From Apiotrichum sp. Y4204 (lineage: Eukaryota; Basidiomycota; Tremellomycetes; Trichosporonales; Trichosporonaceae): DNA of 64,000 nucleotides. This document shows, piece by piece, positions 19,789-29,328 of the stretch (its first letter is position 1; each line of letters starts with the position of its first letter). The translations under genes and the position numbers were made by a program. The notes beneath the pieces were generated by a model. The model did no database searches. It was not told the DNA's origin and was given only the letters and a program-made list of their open reading frames with translations. The stretch lies in NCBI GenBank assembly GCA_025531455.1, contig JAMYHL010000102.1, forward strand, positions 1 to 64,000. The letters run 5' to 3'.

Positions 19789-21084
19789 TCACTGCTTCTG
19801 CAGTCTCGCTTCCAGCTCCTTGATGCGATCCGTGAGCTCCCTCTCCCTCTCGCGGAGTTTCATACGTAGCTCGGCTTTGTCGAACTCGGACTGCAGGCGC
19901 TGCTGTTCGGCCAGAGTAATCTTCTTCCTCGCTTCGACGAGTTTAGCCTCGAATTCACGGTGAATGTCGGACACGTCGACGGGGGGTTTCTTGGTCTGAT
20001 GGCTGTCGGAATTGCCGGGTTTAAGGACTTTGTACTTTGAAGGCTGCCATGAAGACTCTGGACCCACAAGCGGGCCCACAGGCGGGCGGCTGCTCTTAAA
20101 CGCGAATGAGTCTGAAACCCCGTTGCGCGGAGCTGGGGACGGGGAAGGGGGACTCGCACTTCGTAGGGCTTGAATGGGGGCGACGGGGGGAACTTCCGGG
20201 AGCTCTGGGATGATGTCGGTTTGGAGTTGCCACCCCGTGAAGAGTCGAGGTGTAACGACAAAACCAGTCGGGTCGCTAGAGAGACGCGATAAAACAACAG
20301 ACGGAGAGTTCCATGGGTCGGTCGCAAACGACAAGTAAAGGAGCAACGCGTATTCAGGATGAAGAGTCGTCGGGGCGCGGGGAGGCTGATAGTACACGAC
20401 GAGCTCCTCATCGGCTGAGGCCCCGATGATTTCATCAAAGCGCCAACTCGGAGGGACAAGGAGAGGCCGGCCGCATACTGCAAAGACGAAGGCGCACGCG
20501 ACGTGCTCCATCCTCTGCCAGTGTGTCTCCCAGGAAGGAGGGGCAGGGGGCGGATCGGGAGGGGAACTCTGGCGCGACTTCTCTGCGTCCAGGAAGACGT
20601 TCCAGATAATCAGCACCAGTTTGGTCCATGGGCGACTATGGGGGAGGCCGATGCGATAGCGAGTTTCCTTGGGACACTGGAGAAAATAGAAGACGGCCTT
20701 GTGCACGATGAGAGGGAATTCGTTGTGTTTTTCGAATCTCGGAGCGAGGGCACAGAGGATCTCCCACCACTCGCTGTAAAGGGGTTCGTGGTTCTTCGGC
20801 AGCGTCAGAGTATTTCGGGTGACGGTGACAGCTGTTTGTTTGGAGGCGCCTGTATTGTTGTTTGGCTGAGGTAGTTTGGGTGAAGCTTGTGTACGGATCG
20901 TCGCGTCCTTCAAGGAGTGGGTTGACGAGTCGCTCAAGGAGTCATTCGAGCAGCCGTCCGAGCAGCCCTTTGAGCAGTCGTTCGAGCAGTCGTCCGAGCA
21001 GTCGTCCGAGTAATCGTTTGAGGAGTCATTTGAGTCGTTCGAGCAGTTGATCGAGGTGTCGTTTGAAGGTCTTTCGAGAAGCAT
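19789..21084 (-). CDS. tandem-array coiled-coil family member 5, with Ser/Asn/Asp/Cys repeat N-terminus
   Basis: This intronless gene encodes 431 residues from the chosen start. It opens with a tract of about 45 residues built from S-N-D-C-S-D/N units. The family domain follows: EILCALAPRFEKHNEFPLI, VFYFLQCPKETRYRIGLP, RPWTKLVLIIWNVF and VACAFVFAVCGRPLLVPP. A Pro/Ser-rich linker precedes a basic stretch, and the C-terminus is a coiled coil (REFEAKLVEARKKITLAEQQ, then RERERELTDRIKELEARLQ). The frame is open upstream to 21273 and would add a hydrophobic segment (FWLFVGILLSLSWSFSVF), so a membrane-anchored longer form cannot be ruled out. The function is unknown. Confidence 0.73.
   Translation of the reverse strand: MLLERPSNDTSINCSNDSNDSSNDYSDDCSDDCSNDCSKGCSDGCSNDSLSDSSTHSLKDATIRTQASPKLPQPNNNTGASKQTAVTVTRNTLTLPKNHEPLYSEWWEILCALAPRFEKHNEFPLIVHKAVFYFLQCPKETRYRIGLPHSRPWTKLVLIIWNVFLDAEKSRQSSPPDPPPAPPSWETHWQRMEHVACAFVFAVCGRPLLVPPSWRFDEIIGASADEELVVYYQPPRAPTTLHPEYALLLYLSFATDPWNSPSVVLSRLSSDPTGFVVTPRLFTGWQLQTDIIPELPEVPPVAPIQALRSASPPSPSPAPRNGVSDSFAFKSSRPPVGPLVGPESSWQPSKYKVLKPGNSDSHQTKKPPVDVSDIHREFEAKLVEARKKITLAEQQRLQSEFDKAELRMKLRERERELTDRIKELEARLQKQ
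20920..21060 (-). repeat. 12/15-bp tandem repeat coding for S-N-D-C units
   Basis: Plus-strand units such as GAGCAGTCGTCC recur with small changes, encoding the Ser/Asn/Asp/Cys tract at the N-terminus of array member 5. Such a repeat is prone to length change by slippage. Confidence 0.75.
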
Positions 21085-21460
21085 TTTGAGGTGTCTGCAG
21101 TACAGAGTCGAGGAAGGCGTTTGAAGAAACTGTACAGTTGAGCAAGTGGTGGGGAAGGAAAAAATCATAAGGCGATAGGTAGAAGAAAAGACGCTGAAAG
21201 ACCAGGAGAGAGAAAGGAGAATGCCGACAAACAGCCAGAAACCAAAGTGTGTTTGCTTGTGTCGCCCATCCATCAGGCCATCAGGCCATCAACCGTCAGC
21301 GCTGAAGGCTTCCAGATTCATTTTTCCTGCTGTATTCCCGTACTTGTAGATCGGAATCCTCGCGCGTAGCGATATTGCATGCAGGGCATCTTTTGGTTAC
21401 AAGTATTTTGTACCAATGTGTGTAACAAGAACTGTATCGTCCGCTCCCATCAGCTACAAA

Positions 21461-22213
21461 CTATGCCGCGCCACCTTCGCCCTGCAACCTGTTCTCCAGC
21501 TCTTGAATTCGGTCCATGAGCTCCTTCTCGCGCTTCTCCTTCACAAGTTGCTCGACGCTCTCCAACTCGGAGCGAAGACGCTGCTGCTTCTTTTCGAGGG
21601 TTTCGTTCTCACGGCGGGCTTCCGTACGTGGCTGCTTGCGGCGACGGTTATCGGTGTTGTCATCGTCTCGTTCGCGCTTGACCCTAGAGGACGCGGTAGA
21701 AGTTGCTTCTTGTGACGCGGTAAGAGGGGCTTGAAGGTTTCCCGGAGGGGCCGACGACGACCCGGATGTATCGGGCTTGACGAGCCAGAGATACTTCTGC
21801 AGCCACTTCGCAGCGGTGCTGGGGCTCGTGGCGTCCATATTCCACGGTTGGTTCCTGGGCACCAGCTCGATGGCCGCCGAGTCGCCGAGAATCTTGCCGA
21901 AGCGCATCCTGTCCAGACGTGAGGGCGGGCGGTCGCACACGGAGAGAACGAGGGCAAAAGTGGCGTATTCGGCGCACTCGTGCAGCACGTCAGTGGGAAG
22001 TGGCTTGTGCTGATATGCGAGATAGTGCTCAGCGACGATCATGACGAGAGTCGTCCACGGGGTATCCGCTGGAAGGCCGGGTTGGTATCGAGTGTCCTTT
22101 GGACACTGGAGGAAGAAGACGATCGCCTTGGACAACGCGGGGGGAATAATCTTGTCTTTCTCGAACTGGGGAGCGACGGCCTTGACCATCTTCCACCATG
22201 TTTTCTTGAGCAT
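21461..22213 (-). CDS. tandem-array coiled-coil family member 6, shortest form
   Basis: This intronless gene encodes 250 residues and shows the family architecture in its simplest form. The domain reads MVKAVAPQFEKDKIIPPALS, then KAIVFFLQCPKDTRYQPGLP, TPWTTLVMIVAEHYL and CAEYATFALVLSVCDRPP, with a short acidic block (RFGKILGDSAAIELV) and the W-block NQPWNMDATSPSTAAKWLQ. A brief Ser/Ala linker is followed by a basic segment (NRRRKQPRTEARREN) and a coiled coil (ETLEKKQQRLRSELESVEQ, then KEKREKELMDRIQELENRLQ). There is no signal peptide. The start was chosen at the beginning of similarity; the frame is open to 22294. The function is unknown. Confidence 0.77.
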   Translation of the reverse strand: MLKKTWWKMVKAVAPQFEKDKIIPPALSKAIVFFLQCPKDTRYQPGLPADTPWTTLVMIVAEHYLAYQHKPLPTDVLHECAEYATFALVLSVCDRPPSRLDRMRFGKILGDSAAIELVPRNQPWNMDATSPSTAAKWLQKYLWLVKPDTSGSSSAPPGNLQAPLTASQEATSTASSRVKRERDDDNTDNRRRKQPRTEARRENETLEKKQQRLRSELESVEQLVKEKREKELMDRIQELENRLQGEGGAA

Positions 22214-22713
22214 TGTCGCGGTTATTGTGTTGTTGCGATGGACGGAGGAGTGGAGATGAGGTATGAATGAGAGACGAGAAATTACGGCAGACAAAAGACA
22301 GCGACGCGAGAACTAGAAAACTGGAAAGTGCCGATGTGCACGTATGTGTTTCTCGAGGGAGTCAGAAATCAGAGAATTGAAGGCGAAGTGAAGGAGAGGA
22401 AAGCAAAAGAGTGTCGTTGAAAGAATGCGAGACGAAAGGGTGGAAACGGGAGAATGAGATTCAATGATTGTTTGGACGAGACTGAGAGAAGCTGTCATAC
22501 AGTACACATGCACCTGCCTAGTCGGACAACGTCCAGGCAGGGTGGCAACTCGAGTGGAGCTCGTCGTCGAAAAGTCAACTGAGGAACAGGAGGTAATAGA
22601 GGTGATCCGACAGAAATGGTCTGGACGCGCCTAACTTTCTTTTGGGATTGCTTAGTGTGTTGCAGACAGACACTAGCCGGGCTTTTTTCGATCGGTGCGT
22701 CCCGATAAACAAA
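22214..22713. other. intergenic in the paralogue array
   Basis: The stretch contains the leader of member 6 and the 3' flank of member 7. No gene is supported. Confidence 0.45.
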
Positions 22714-23676
22714 TCATCCATCGAGGTCAGAACCATTCCTCCCGTCCTGCCCGTTCTTAAGCATACGCACCTTCTCCTCCAGCTCAGCCTTGTGCTCCAA
22801 CCACGCCCTCTCACGCTCGTTCATCTCCTTGGCGTGGCGCACGGCTTCTAGCTCCGTCTGAAGCTGCTTTTCGCGGACGACGAGAAGTTCCCTATCGTGC
22901 TTGTTCTGCATGTTCGCTTTGAGGCGCTCCATTTCAAAAGTAATGGATGGAAGGATCGAGCGGGACGGAGGGGACCGGGACGCAATACGGCGACGTTTGT
23001 GCCGATGGTTGTCGTGTCTATCAACGCTGGGAGCTACGCTGTGCATCGAGCCGGGAGGGGAAAGCGAGTCCTCTCCTTGGAGGTCTTGCCGGCTGAAAAA
23101 CTCTTCCCTCTCAGGAGCGAGAGAGGCTCCGAAAACGCCGTTCGCGCGTCCCCGGACGATCACCTGAGCATTGTCGGGATAGGCGAACGCGCCTGCTGGT
23201 GTATCCTTTATAAGATCCGCGAGGATACTCTCCAACGTGCCAGGTCCGCAGGGCATCGGACGCAGGCCCCACTTGGCGTACTGGGGCACGAGAGGCGCGA
23301 GGGGCGGAACGCCCGTCGTAGCCGGCTTGCGGGGGCCGAGGACGTGTTGGAGGGTGCGCGGGCCGCATTCCATCGGCGGGGGGATGGGATTGCCGCAGAT
23401 GCGGAGAAGGAGGGTGAAAGCCGCGCATTCTGCGCGCATGTCGAGGAGAAAGCCGAGTGGTGGCCCGCCCCCCTGGCGGTAGAGCTCCTTCAGGATGCGG
23501 ATCAGCGTCGTCCACTGCGTATCCCTCGGAAGGCCCGGGCGGTAGCGCGTCGTGGGATCACTCTGGAGGAAGGCGACGAGGGCCTTGCCGAGGATGTATG
23601 GGATGGAGTTTGAGTCCGGGGCGATCGTGGTGATAAAGGAGCCGGCTGAAAGGGCGGATGAAGATGGTGGTGGCAT
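22714..23676 (-). CDS. tandem-array coiled-coil family member 7a
   Basis: This intronless gene encodes 320 residues. The domain reads SFITTIAPDSNSIPYILGK, ALVAFLQSDPTTRYRPGLP, TQWTTLIRILKELY and AAFTLLLRICGNPIPPP, and the W-block is YAKWGLRPMPCGPGTLESIL. A basic stretch (HRHKRRRIASRSPPSR) is a likely nuclear signal. The coiled coil runs from NKHDRELLVVREKQLQTELE to ELEEKVRMLKNG. It is the closest relative of its upstream neighbour at 24063: the IPYILGK, RYRPGL and coiled-coil blocks (KQLQ.ELE.VR.A.EMN.RER.WL) are shared, so the pair looks like the most recent duplication in the array. The start is the Met after a pyrimidine-rich leader. The function is unknown. Confidence 0.77.
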   Translation of the reverse strand: MPPPSSSALSAGSFITTIAPDSNSIPYILGKALVAFLQSDPTTRYRPGLPRDTQWTTLIRILKELYRQGGGPPLGFLLDMRAECAAFTLLLRICGNPIPPPMECGPRTLQHVLGPRKPATTGVPPLAPLVPQYAKWGLRPMPCGPGTLESILADLIKDTPAGAFAYPDNAQVIVRGRANGVFGASLAPEREEFFSRQDLQGEDSLSPPGSMHSVAPSVDRHDNHRHKRRRIASRSPPSRSILPSITFEMERLKANMQNKHDRELLVVREKQLQTELEAVRHAKEMNERERAWLEHKAELEEKVRMLKNGQDGRNGSDLDG

Positions 23677-24062
23677 GGTCTGGCTCGGGTGTATGATTGT
23701 GAGGAGGGCGGAGAAGAAGAAGGAGTGACGATGTGGGAAGACAAGTAAACGAGTTACAGGCAAGCGAGGACATCTAGAGTGAGGAAAAGGACACACTGAT
23801 GGAGTGAGACAGCAGAAGATAGTGACGGAGTGAGAGGGCAACGAGTGATGAGTGATGAGACGAGACGTGCAAGGGTGTCATATTTTGATGATGGTTGATG
23901 ACTGTCGGGCGATCAGATATACCTCGTACCGTCACGTCAGTCCCGAGCGAATCACTCAAGATCACTCAATACCTAGAACGCGTTGTGCACGAGATACATC
24001 TCTTCTTGACTGTATGCTCATGGGATCAGTGTACTGTACTGTACATCACACCTAGCTCGGGG

Positions 24063-24995
24063 TCACTCGGCACGTGGCCGCTTCCTCAGGACCTCCACCA
24101 TCTCCTCCAGCTCCGCATTTCGCTTAAGCCACGTCCTCTCGCGCGCATTCATCTCCTGGGCGCGGCGCACGCCCTCGAGCTCGGATTGGAGCTGTTTCGC
24201 GCGGATGGCAAGGAGCGCCTCGTCGTGCGAGTTCTGCTCGCGTGCGATCGTGCGTTCGGCCTCGTATGAGCGAGATGGTCTACCGGCGTTTGCGGCCTGT
24301 CTGTCGGGTTCGGGAACGACTGGGTTGTACGCGCTGGGCGGCTGGATGCGTTCTTGGCCGCCACGGGAATCTCCCGACCGCACCACATCGGTGTCCGTGG
24401 GACGATACGGCGGGGGCGCAAGCGGAGGGCCGCCCGAAGGAGTAGCCGGGGCTGGGGCGTGGGAGTCGGGGCTGGCGGGCTCGGACTTGGGCTCGGGCTC
24501 GGGGCTGACGCCGCCTTCACGCTCAAAACGCATCCAGCCAGGGGCGTCCTCGGCGAGGTCTAGCAGAATCCGCTCGAGCGTCTCGTGGGAGTACGCCGCG
24601 GGGCGGAGGCCCCAAGTCTCGTTCTGCGGGCGGAGGTTACGCGCCGCCCCGCCGCCAATGACGAGTTCGTACGTTTCGGAATCGTACGTCGCCTGTGGGG
24701 GTGGGTGACCGCAGACGACGAGTGTGAGTGTGAATGCCGCTGCTTGGGCGCGGCGCGCGAGGCGGGAGATATCTGGCGGCGGGGGGGAAGTGAGGGCGTA
24801 AACGTGCTCGATGATGCGGACGAGGGCGGTCCATGGGGCTCCCGGGCGGAGACCGGGGCGATAGCGCGACGAAGGGTCGCATGCCAGGAAGGAGAGGAGG
24901 GACTTGCCGAGAATGTACGGCAGCTCGTTTGATTCCCAGGCTGGGGCGATGGTTGCGAGGAAGGTTGGGAGGGTGAGGAGGGGGTCGTCTGACAT
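24063..24995 (-). CDS. tandem-array coiled-coil family member 7b, first gene of the array
   Basis: This intronless gene encodes 310 residues. The domain reads TFLATIAPAWESNELPYILG, SLLSFLACDPSSRYRPGLRP, APWTALVRIIEHVY and AAAFTLTLVVCGHPPP, with the W-block NETWGLRPAAYSHETLERIL. A Pro/Ser/Glu-rich linker (PEPEPKSEPASPDSHAPAP) precedes the C-terminal coiled coil (NSHDEALLAIRAKQLQSELE, then NAELEEMVEVLRKRP). There is no signal peptide. It is the most upstream of the seven co-oriented genes; the next minus-strand gene upstream is an unrelated phosphatase regulator. The start follows a C/T-rich leader, and the frame remains open to 25184 without similarity. The function is unknown. Confidence 0.77.
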   Translation of the reverse strand: MSDDPLLTLPTFLATIAPAWESNELPYILGKSLLSFLACDPSSRYRPGLRPGAPWTALVRIIEHVYALTSPPPPDISRLARRAQAAAFTLTLVVCGHPPPQATYDSETYELVIGGGAARNLRPQNETWGLRPAAYSHETLERILLDLAEDAPGWMRFEREGGVSPEPEPKSEPASPDSHAPAPATPSGGPPLAPPPYRPTDTDVVRSGDSRGGQERIQPPSAYNPVVPEPDRQAANAGRPSRSYEAERTIAREQNSHDEALLAIRAKQLQSELEGVRRAQEMNARERTWLKRNAELEEMVEVLRKRPRAE

Positions 24996-25513
24996 TGTGA
25001 GTGAGGAGAGTGTGAAGGGAAGAGAAAGGAGTAAAGGTGAGAGTGTGTTAAGAGGAAGTGAGAGAGTGGGAACAAAATGTGCAATCTTGAGTGACGGCGA
25101 GTGCACGAGAGGAAGAGTGTCCACCGTGAGACTTGTAGATGAGGTGAGATAGCCTGTACGCTTCGAACTGGTCATTTTTCTCACGTTACCTGCTGATCTT
25201 TAGGTCGGGCGCACATGCTCTTGCCACCTTTGCGCCTCAATGTCAACGTCCTGCAGTGAGTTATCGGTCAGTACTCGCCCACAAGTGGGTGTCCAGCGCA
25301 GAAATGCCATTACTCTCCCCCCGCTGGCTCCCTCTTTCGCTACCCATACAGATACTGTAGATGCAATTAATACGTGATGGAGACGCTAGCTCGCAGGCGA
25401 TGCTCGTACATGCTGATGCAGTGACTGTCTGTGTCTGGTATCGAAGTCGGGGGTAATAGTAACGGTAACGGTAACACGCGCTGTGCGCTCATCTGGATCG
25501 GGATCGTCTACTC
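24996..25513. other. intergenic between the paralogue array and the SAPS gene
   Basis: This holds the leader of the first array gene and the 3' flank of the SAPS gene, with a GGTAAC triplet run near 25455-25475. No gene is supported. Confidence 0.45.
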
Positions 25514-28500
25514 CTACTCGTCCACGCGGCGGTCGATCGCCTCCTCGACGCCGCGCACAATGTCGTCCTCGGGCACGCGCACGACTGTGCCGTCCGGCAT
25601 TGTGCGCTCAAGCATGCCGTCTGCGTCGACGCGCGTGTTTGCGCTCACACCGGGGCCGAGAGGGTGCTGCTCCGAGGTGGCTTCCACGAGCACGTCGTCG
25701 CGCTCCTCCTCGGGAGAGAGGACATGTTCCGGTGTGGAGAGCGCCGTGGATGCTGAAGACGCCGAGGGCGCCTGGATGTTCAGACCAGCCGTGTCGCGCG
25801 TGACGTTTTCGAGGTTGGGAGCGGCTGGCGGCAGGTCTTCGCCTTGGTCGTCCGACTCATCGCCAGGGAACGACCAGGACGATGTCGGCGTGTTGACGAC
25901 ATCGACCTCTGTCTCGGGCGCATCGTCGTCGGGTACAACGATCGCAGGGACCTCCTCCGTCTCCGCGTCCTCATTCCAAGACTGCTGGGGTCCCGAGTCA
26001 AATTCCCGCTCAAACGCCTCTGCCCAGTCTCGCGGCGTCAACGGCTCAGCTGACCGAAAGGAGTCTACGCTGCTCGAGGATGGGGCGAATGCGTCGTCGC
26101 CAAAGGGGTTCTCGGGATTGCTGTCGTTGTTGACGGACGTAAACGATCCCCACGCGTCGTCGTCGTCAAAATCGACCTTGTTCGAGGACTGGAATGTCTA
26201 AAGTCAGCACTGGAAGACAAAACGCTAACTCACCCCGAAATCATCCTCGTCACCGTCCTTTGTCCGTCCAGCACTAGGACGCAGCCAGTCGGCATCGTCG
26301 TCGTCGTCATCCGACGAGTCCGTACCCGCTGCGCGCGTGGTGCGTGGCCGCCAGAACTGCTCCATCTGATGGTCATCATCCTCCGTCGCGTCGCCATACG
26401 CATCAGCCTGCTTGGCGGTCGTACGGCTGAGGGGCTCGCCAATGATGGGGCCATGGTGGTCGTCGTCGTCGCTTCCCGAGTCACTCCGCTCGCTGTGCGA
26501 CTCCATGCCGCCGCCAAGTCCGGAATGCGGCTTGCCACCGGCGAGTGGCTGGGTATCGCGGGCGCGTGTTTCCCGGAGCGAGCCATCCACGAACGCCTCC
26601 CACTGCGCCTGCGGGTATGAGTCGCGGATCAGATCCATGAGATCCGGGGGACAACGGGCAAAGAACTTGACCAGCTCCTCGGCAATCAGGCTGATATGGC
26701 CCATGTACGAGAGACGCGGCTTGCCTGCGGCGACCACCTCGTCGTTGCGCTTCTGCGCCTCGAGCACGCGGTACACCAGGCGGGCTTTTGAGAAGAGCTC
26801 AATTATCAGCTCGCGGTTGTATCCCTTCCCAAGCTGGCCGTTGAGAATCTGCTGAAGAATGTCGTATACGAGGTGGTGGAGGAAGTTGTTGTTCTCGTAC
26901 TCGAAGAAGAGATCGAGCAGTGTCGGGAGCACATTAAACTTGATGAACTGCGACTTGAGGTTCTCGCCGGTTGACAGCTCCTCTTCAGCACCAGGGGTCT
27001 TTGTTTCCGGCTCCTTCTCCATCACATCCCGCAACCGCTCCGCATTCTCAGGCGATGGTGGGGGCGGGTCCTCCTGAACGACAGGAGTCTTTGGCGAGGA
27101 CTGTAATGTCTTTGGCGGGGATGGTGTGTCGTCATCATCTGAGAGCGGAACATCATCGCTCTCGGTGAGCGAGTAGTCGGTGCTGCCAGAGGATACTGGC
27201 AGCTCGCGCGCCGGGGTGACCTGGTCCTCTGGGGTGTCCTCCACCTGCTCCTCTTCCGAGTTCTCGCTCGCCTGGAGCGCCTGTCCCAGTCGGTCCAGGC
27301 CGTCGAGGCCACCAGTGAGCGCGCCAGTGTCGTCGTACAATGGACCAGTTCCCGGAACGCGGTTCAAGGTGGACATGTTTGACGAGTGCAGGAGCTCGGC
27401 ATAAAGCTCGATCACACGGAAGCGCTCCATGGTGAGAGGCTTCTTGGTGAGCGCGCTCTTCACCCTCTCCTGGCTGCGTGGGGTGGCGAGAAGCTTGTGC
27501 AGCTCGCCGAACCGGTCGGCGATCGCGCCGACGAGGTTTCCAAGATGCACAATAGCGAGCTTCTCCGCAAGCTCGGGAAGCGCACCCTCAAGCTTCTTGC
27601 GGTGCTCCTCGCCCTCTGTGTCGGTGTCTGGATCGCTCTCCTCTGGCGCAACCTCCTTTGTCATCGACTCGCTCTGGATGGCCATGAGACGGTTGCGCAT
27701 CGTGTTGAAGAGATATGGCTCCGCAAGATCCGAGTTATTCCTCCGGATCACCTCGACGATGACGTTGCACACATAGCACAAGGAGCTGGTGGTCGACGCA
27801 ATCGAGGGGAGCGGGTGGACGACAAACGGATCAGCTGGATGGGGGTCGCCGGCGGCGAGGCCCTTCCAGTCCTTGTCGGTCAAGTCCGCGACACTGGTCA
27901 TGTATCCGAGGAGGGTGTTGATGCTCTCGCGCGACGTCAGCTCGCGCACCAGACGGTTGTCCTTGTGTCCAGGGCCGTTGGAACCCGTCTGGTCAACAAT
28001 GTTGCCGCCGTGTGGGTTGAAGCTCGAGTTGGGGGCGGAGACAGAGATGATGCCCTTGAGGAGGTCGGCGATGATGGCGTGCATGCTGGGCGGGTATTGC
28101 GGAGAAAGGTGGTGGAGGAGTTTGGGGATGAGGTGCTGCTCTCCGAGCCAGTTCATGACATCTGGCACCGAGTCCTCGGCCTGGATGATCCTGGCGAGCA
28201 TGTCCTGGATTGCGGGCGACTCAATCTGCGCCATCATGCGCTCGACAATATTCGGGAGCGACTGGATAAACCGAATCATCTAGTGGTTAGAGCGGTACAG
28301 TCCGCAATGTACGCACCTCTGTCGTCCTCCGCAAGAGGAAGCTGCCATTGACGCGCATCCACATTCCGCGAATCACCTCCCGCTGCCGCTCACGCTCCTC
28401 GTCCTCCTCTGTCCAGAACAGGAGCTTTGCCCGTTCCCGTTCGCTACGCTCTTCCGCGCTACGCGGCTTGTGTTCGAGGGGCGGGACGACCGCATCCCAG

Positions 28501-29328
28501 AATGGGCGGAGAAGCGACTCCTTGTGGTTCATGACAGTCTCGGGGATCGTCCACAGCTCGGACGTGAGGATCTCGGCCGCGACCTGGGGATACCTGAGCG
28601 TTAGATAAGTCTCGTAACTTCAACGCACCGAGACCGGTTGCCCTCCGACGACGACCCCTGATCCGGGCCCGTCAACCCCTCGCCGAGGCCGATCCCGAGC
28701 ATGGTCGGGAGGTTGGAGTTCCCCTCGTCGACGTCCATCTTATCTGCTGCGTCGTCGCCGTCCTTTGCGCTCAATTTCCGGAACGGCGGGTTAATGTCTG
28801 TGCTGTCCAGTGCCTTCTTGTACGCCTCGTTCTCGGCCCTTGCCGCCGCGGCATCGAGTTCGTCGAGGCCGCTGGTCACCCATCCAAGCAGCGACTTGAC
28901 GTTGTCGTCGCGCGACAGATATGTGACGAGTCTGGCGTGTCAGCGGCAACATGGCCGTCGGAGGGAGTGCGGGCATGGGAAGGGAAGAAACAGCCAAGGT
29001 ATGAGAGAGCGAGACGCCGAACTGATGAAGAAGCAGACGCGTGCCGCCATGCCCTGTCCGGACATGCGGCGTCCCAGTCCCACACACACGCCCTTGTCAA
29101 GTGGTCCCACCCGTCCCCGGCCTCGAACTGGTGTTCCAAGCAAGTGCGCCCGGAGCACGCTCACGCGCCCGCGCCCGTCCTCCTCTCGCGTACGCACTTT
29201 GTATTCTGCGCCTTGCACTCTGCGAGAATGTCCTGTTCGTCGAGCAGCTCCTCGACGCTGGGCGGGGTCTCGCGCGAGAGCAGCGTGTCGAGCGTCGAGC
29301 CCGACGCAAAGCTGAATTTCCACAGCAT
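25514..29328 (-). CDS. SIT4/PP6 phosphatase-associated protein (SAPS family)
   Basis: This is a regulatory subunit of the PP2A-like phosphatase Sit4 (PP6), which controls the G1/S transition and nutrient signalling. Five exons keep phase exactly: 29198-29328, 28629-28931, 28317-28593, 26234-28279 and 25514-26197, giving 1146 residues. Introns 2-4 are only 35-37 nt; the first is 266 nt. The N-terminus MLWKFSFASGSTLDTLLSRE, then EELLDEQDILAECKAQNTK and LVTYLSRDDNVKSLLGWV, is the SAPS signature. Later helical blocks include WMRVNGSFLLRRTTEMIRFI, NLKSQFIKFNVLPTLLDLFF, NNNFLHHLVYDILQQILNG and SYMGHISLIAEELVKFF. The C-terminal 400 residues are acidic and Ser/Asp-rich (SSDDDDDDADWLRP), as in yeast Sap155/Sap190. 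Family membership is clear; which yeast paralogue it matches is not. Confidence 0.92.
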
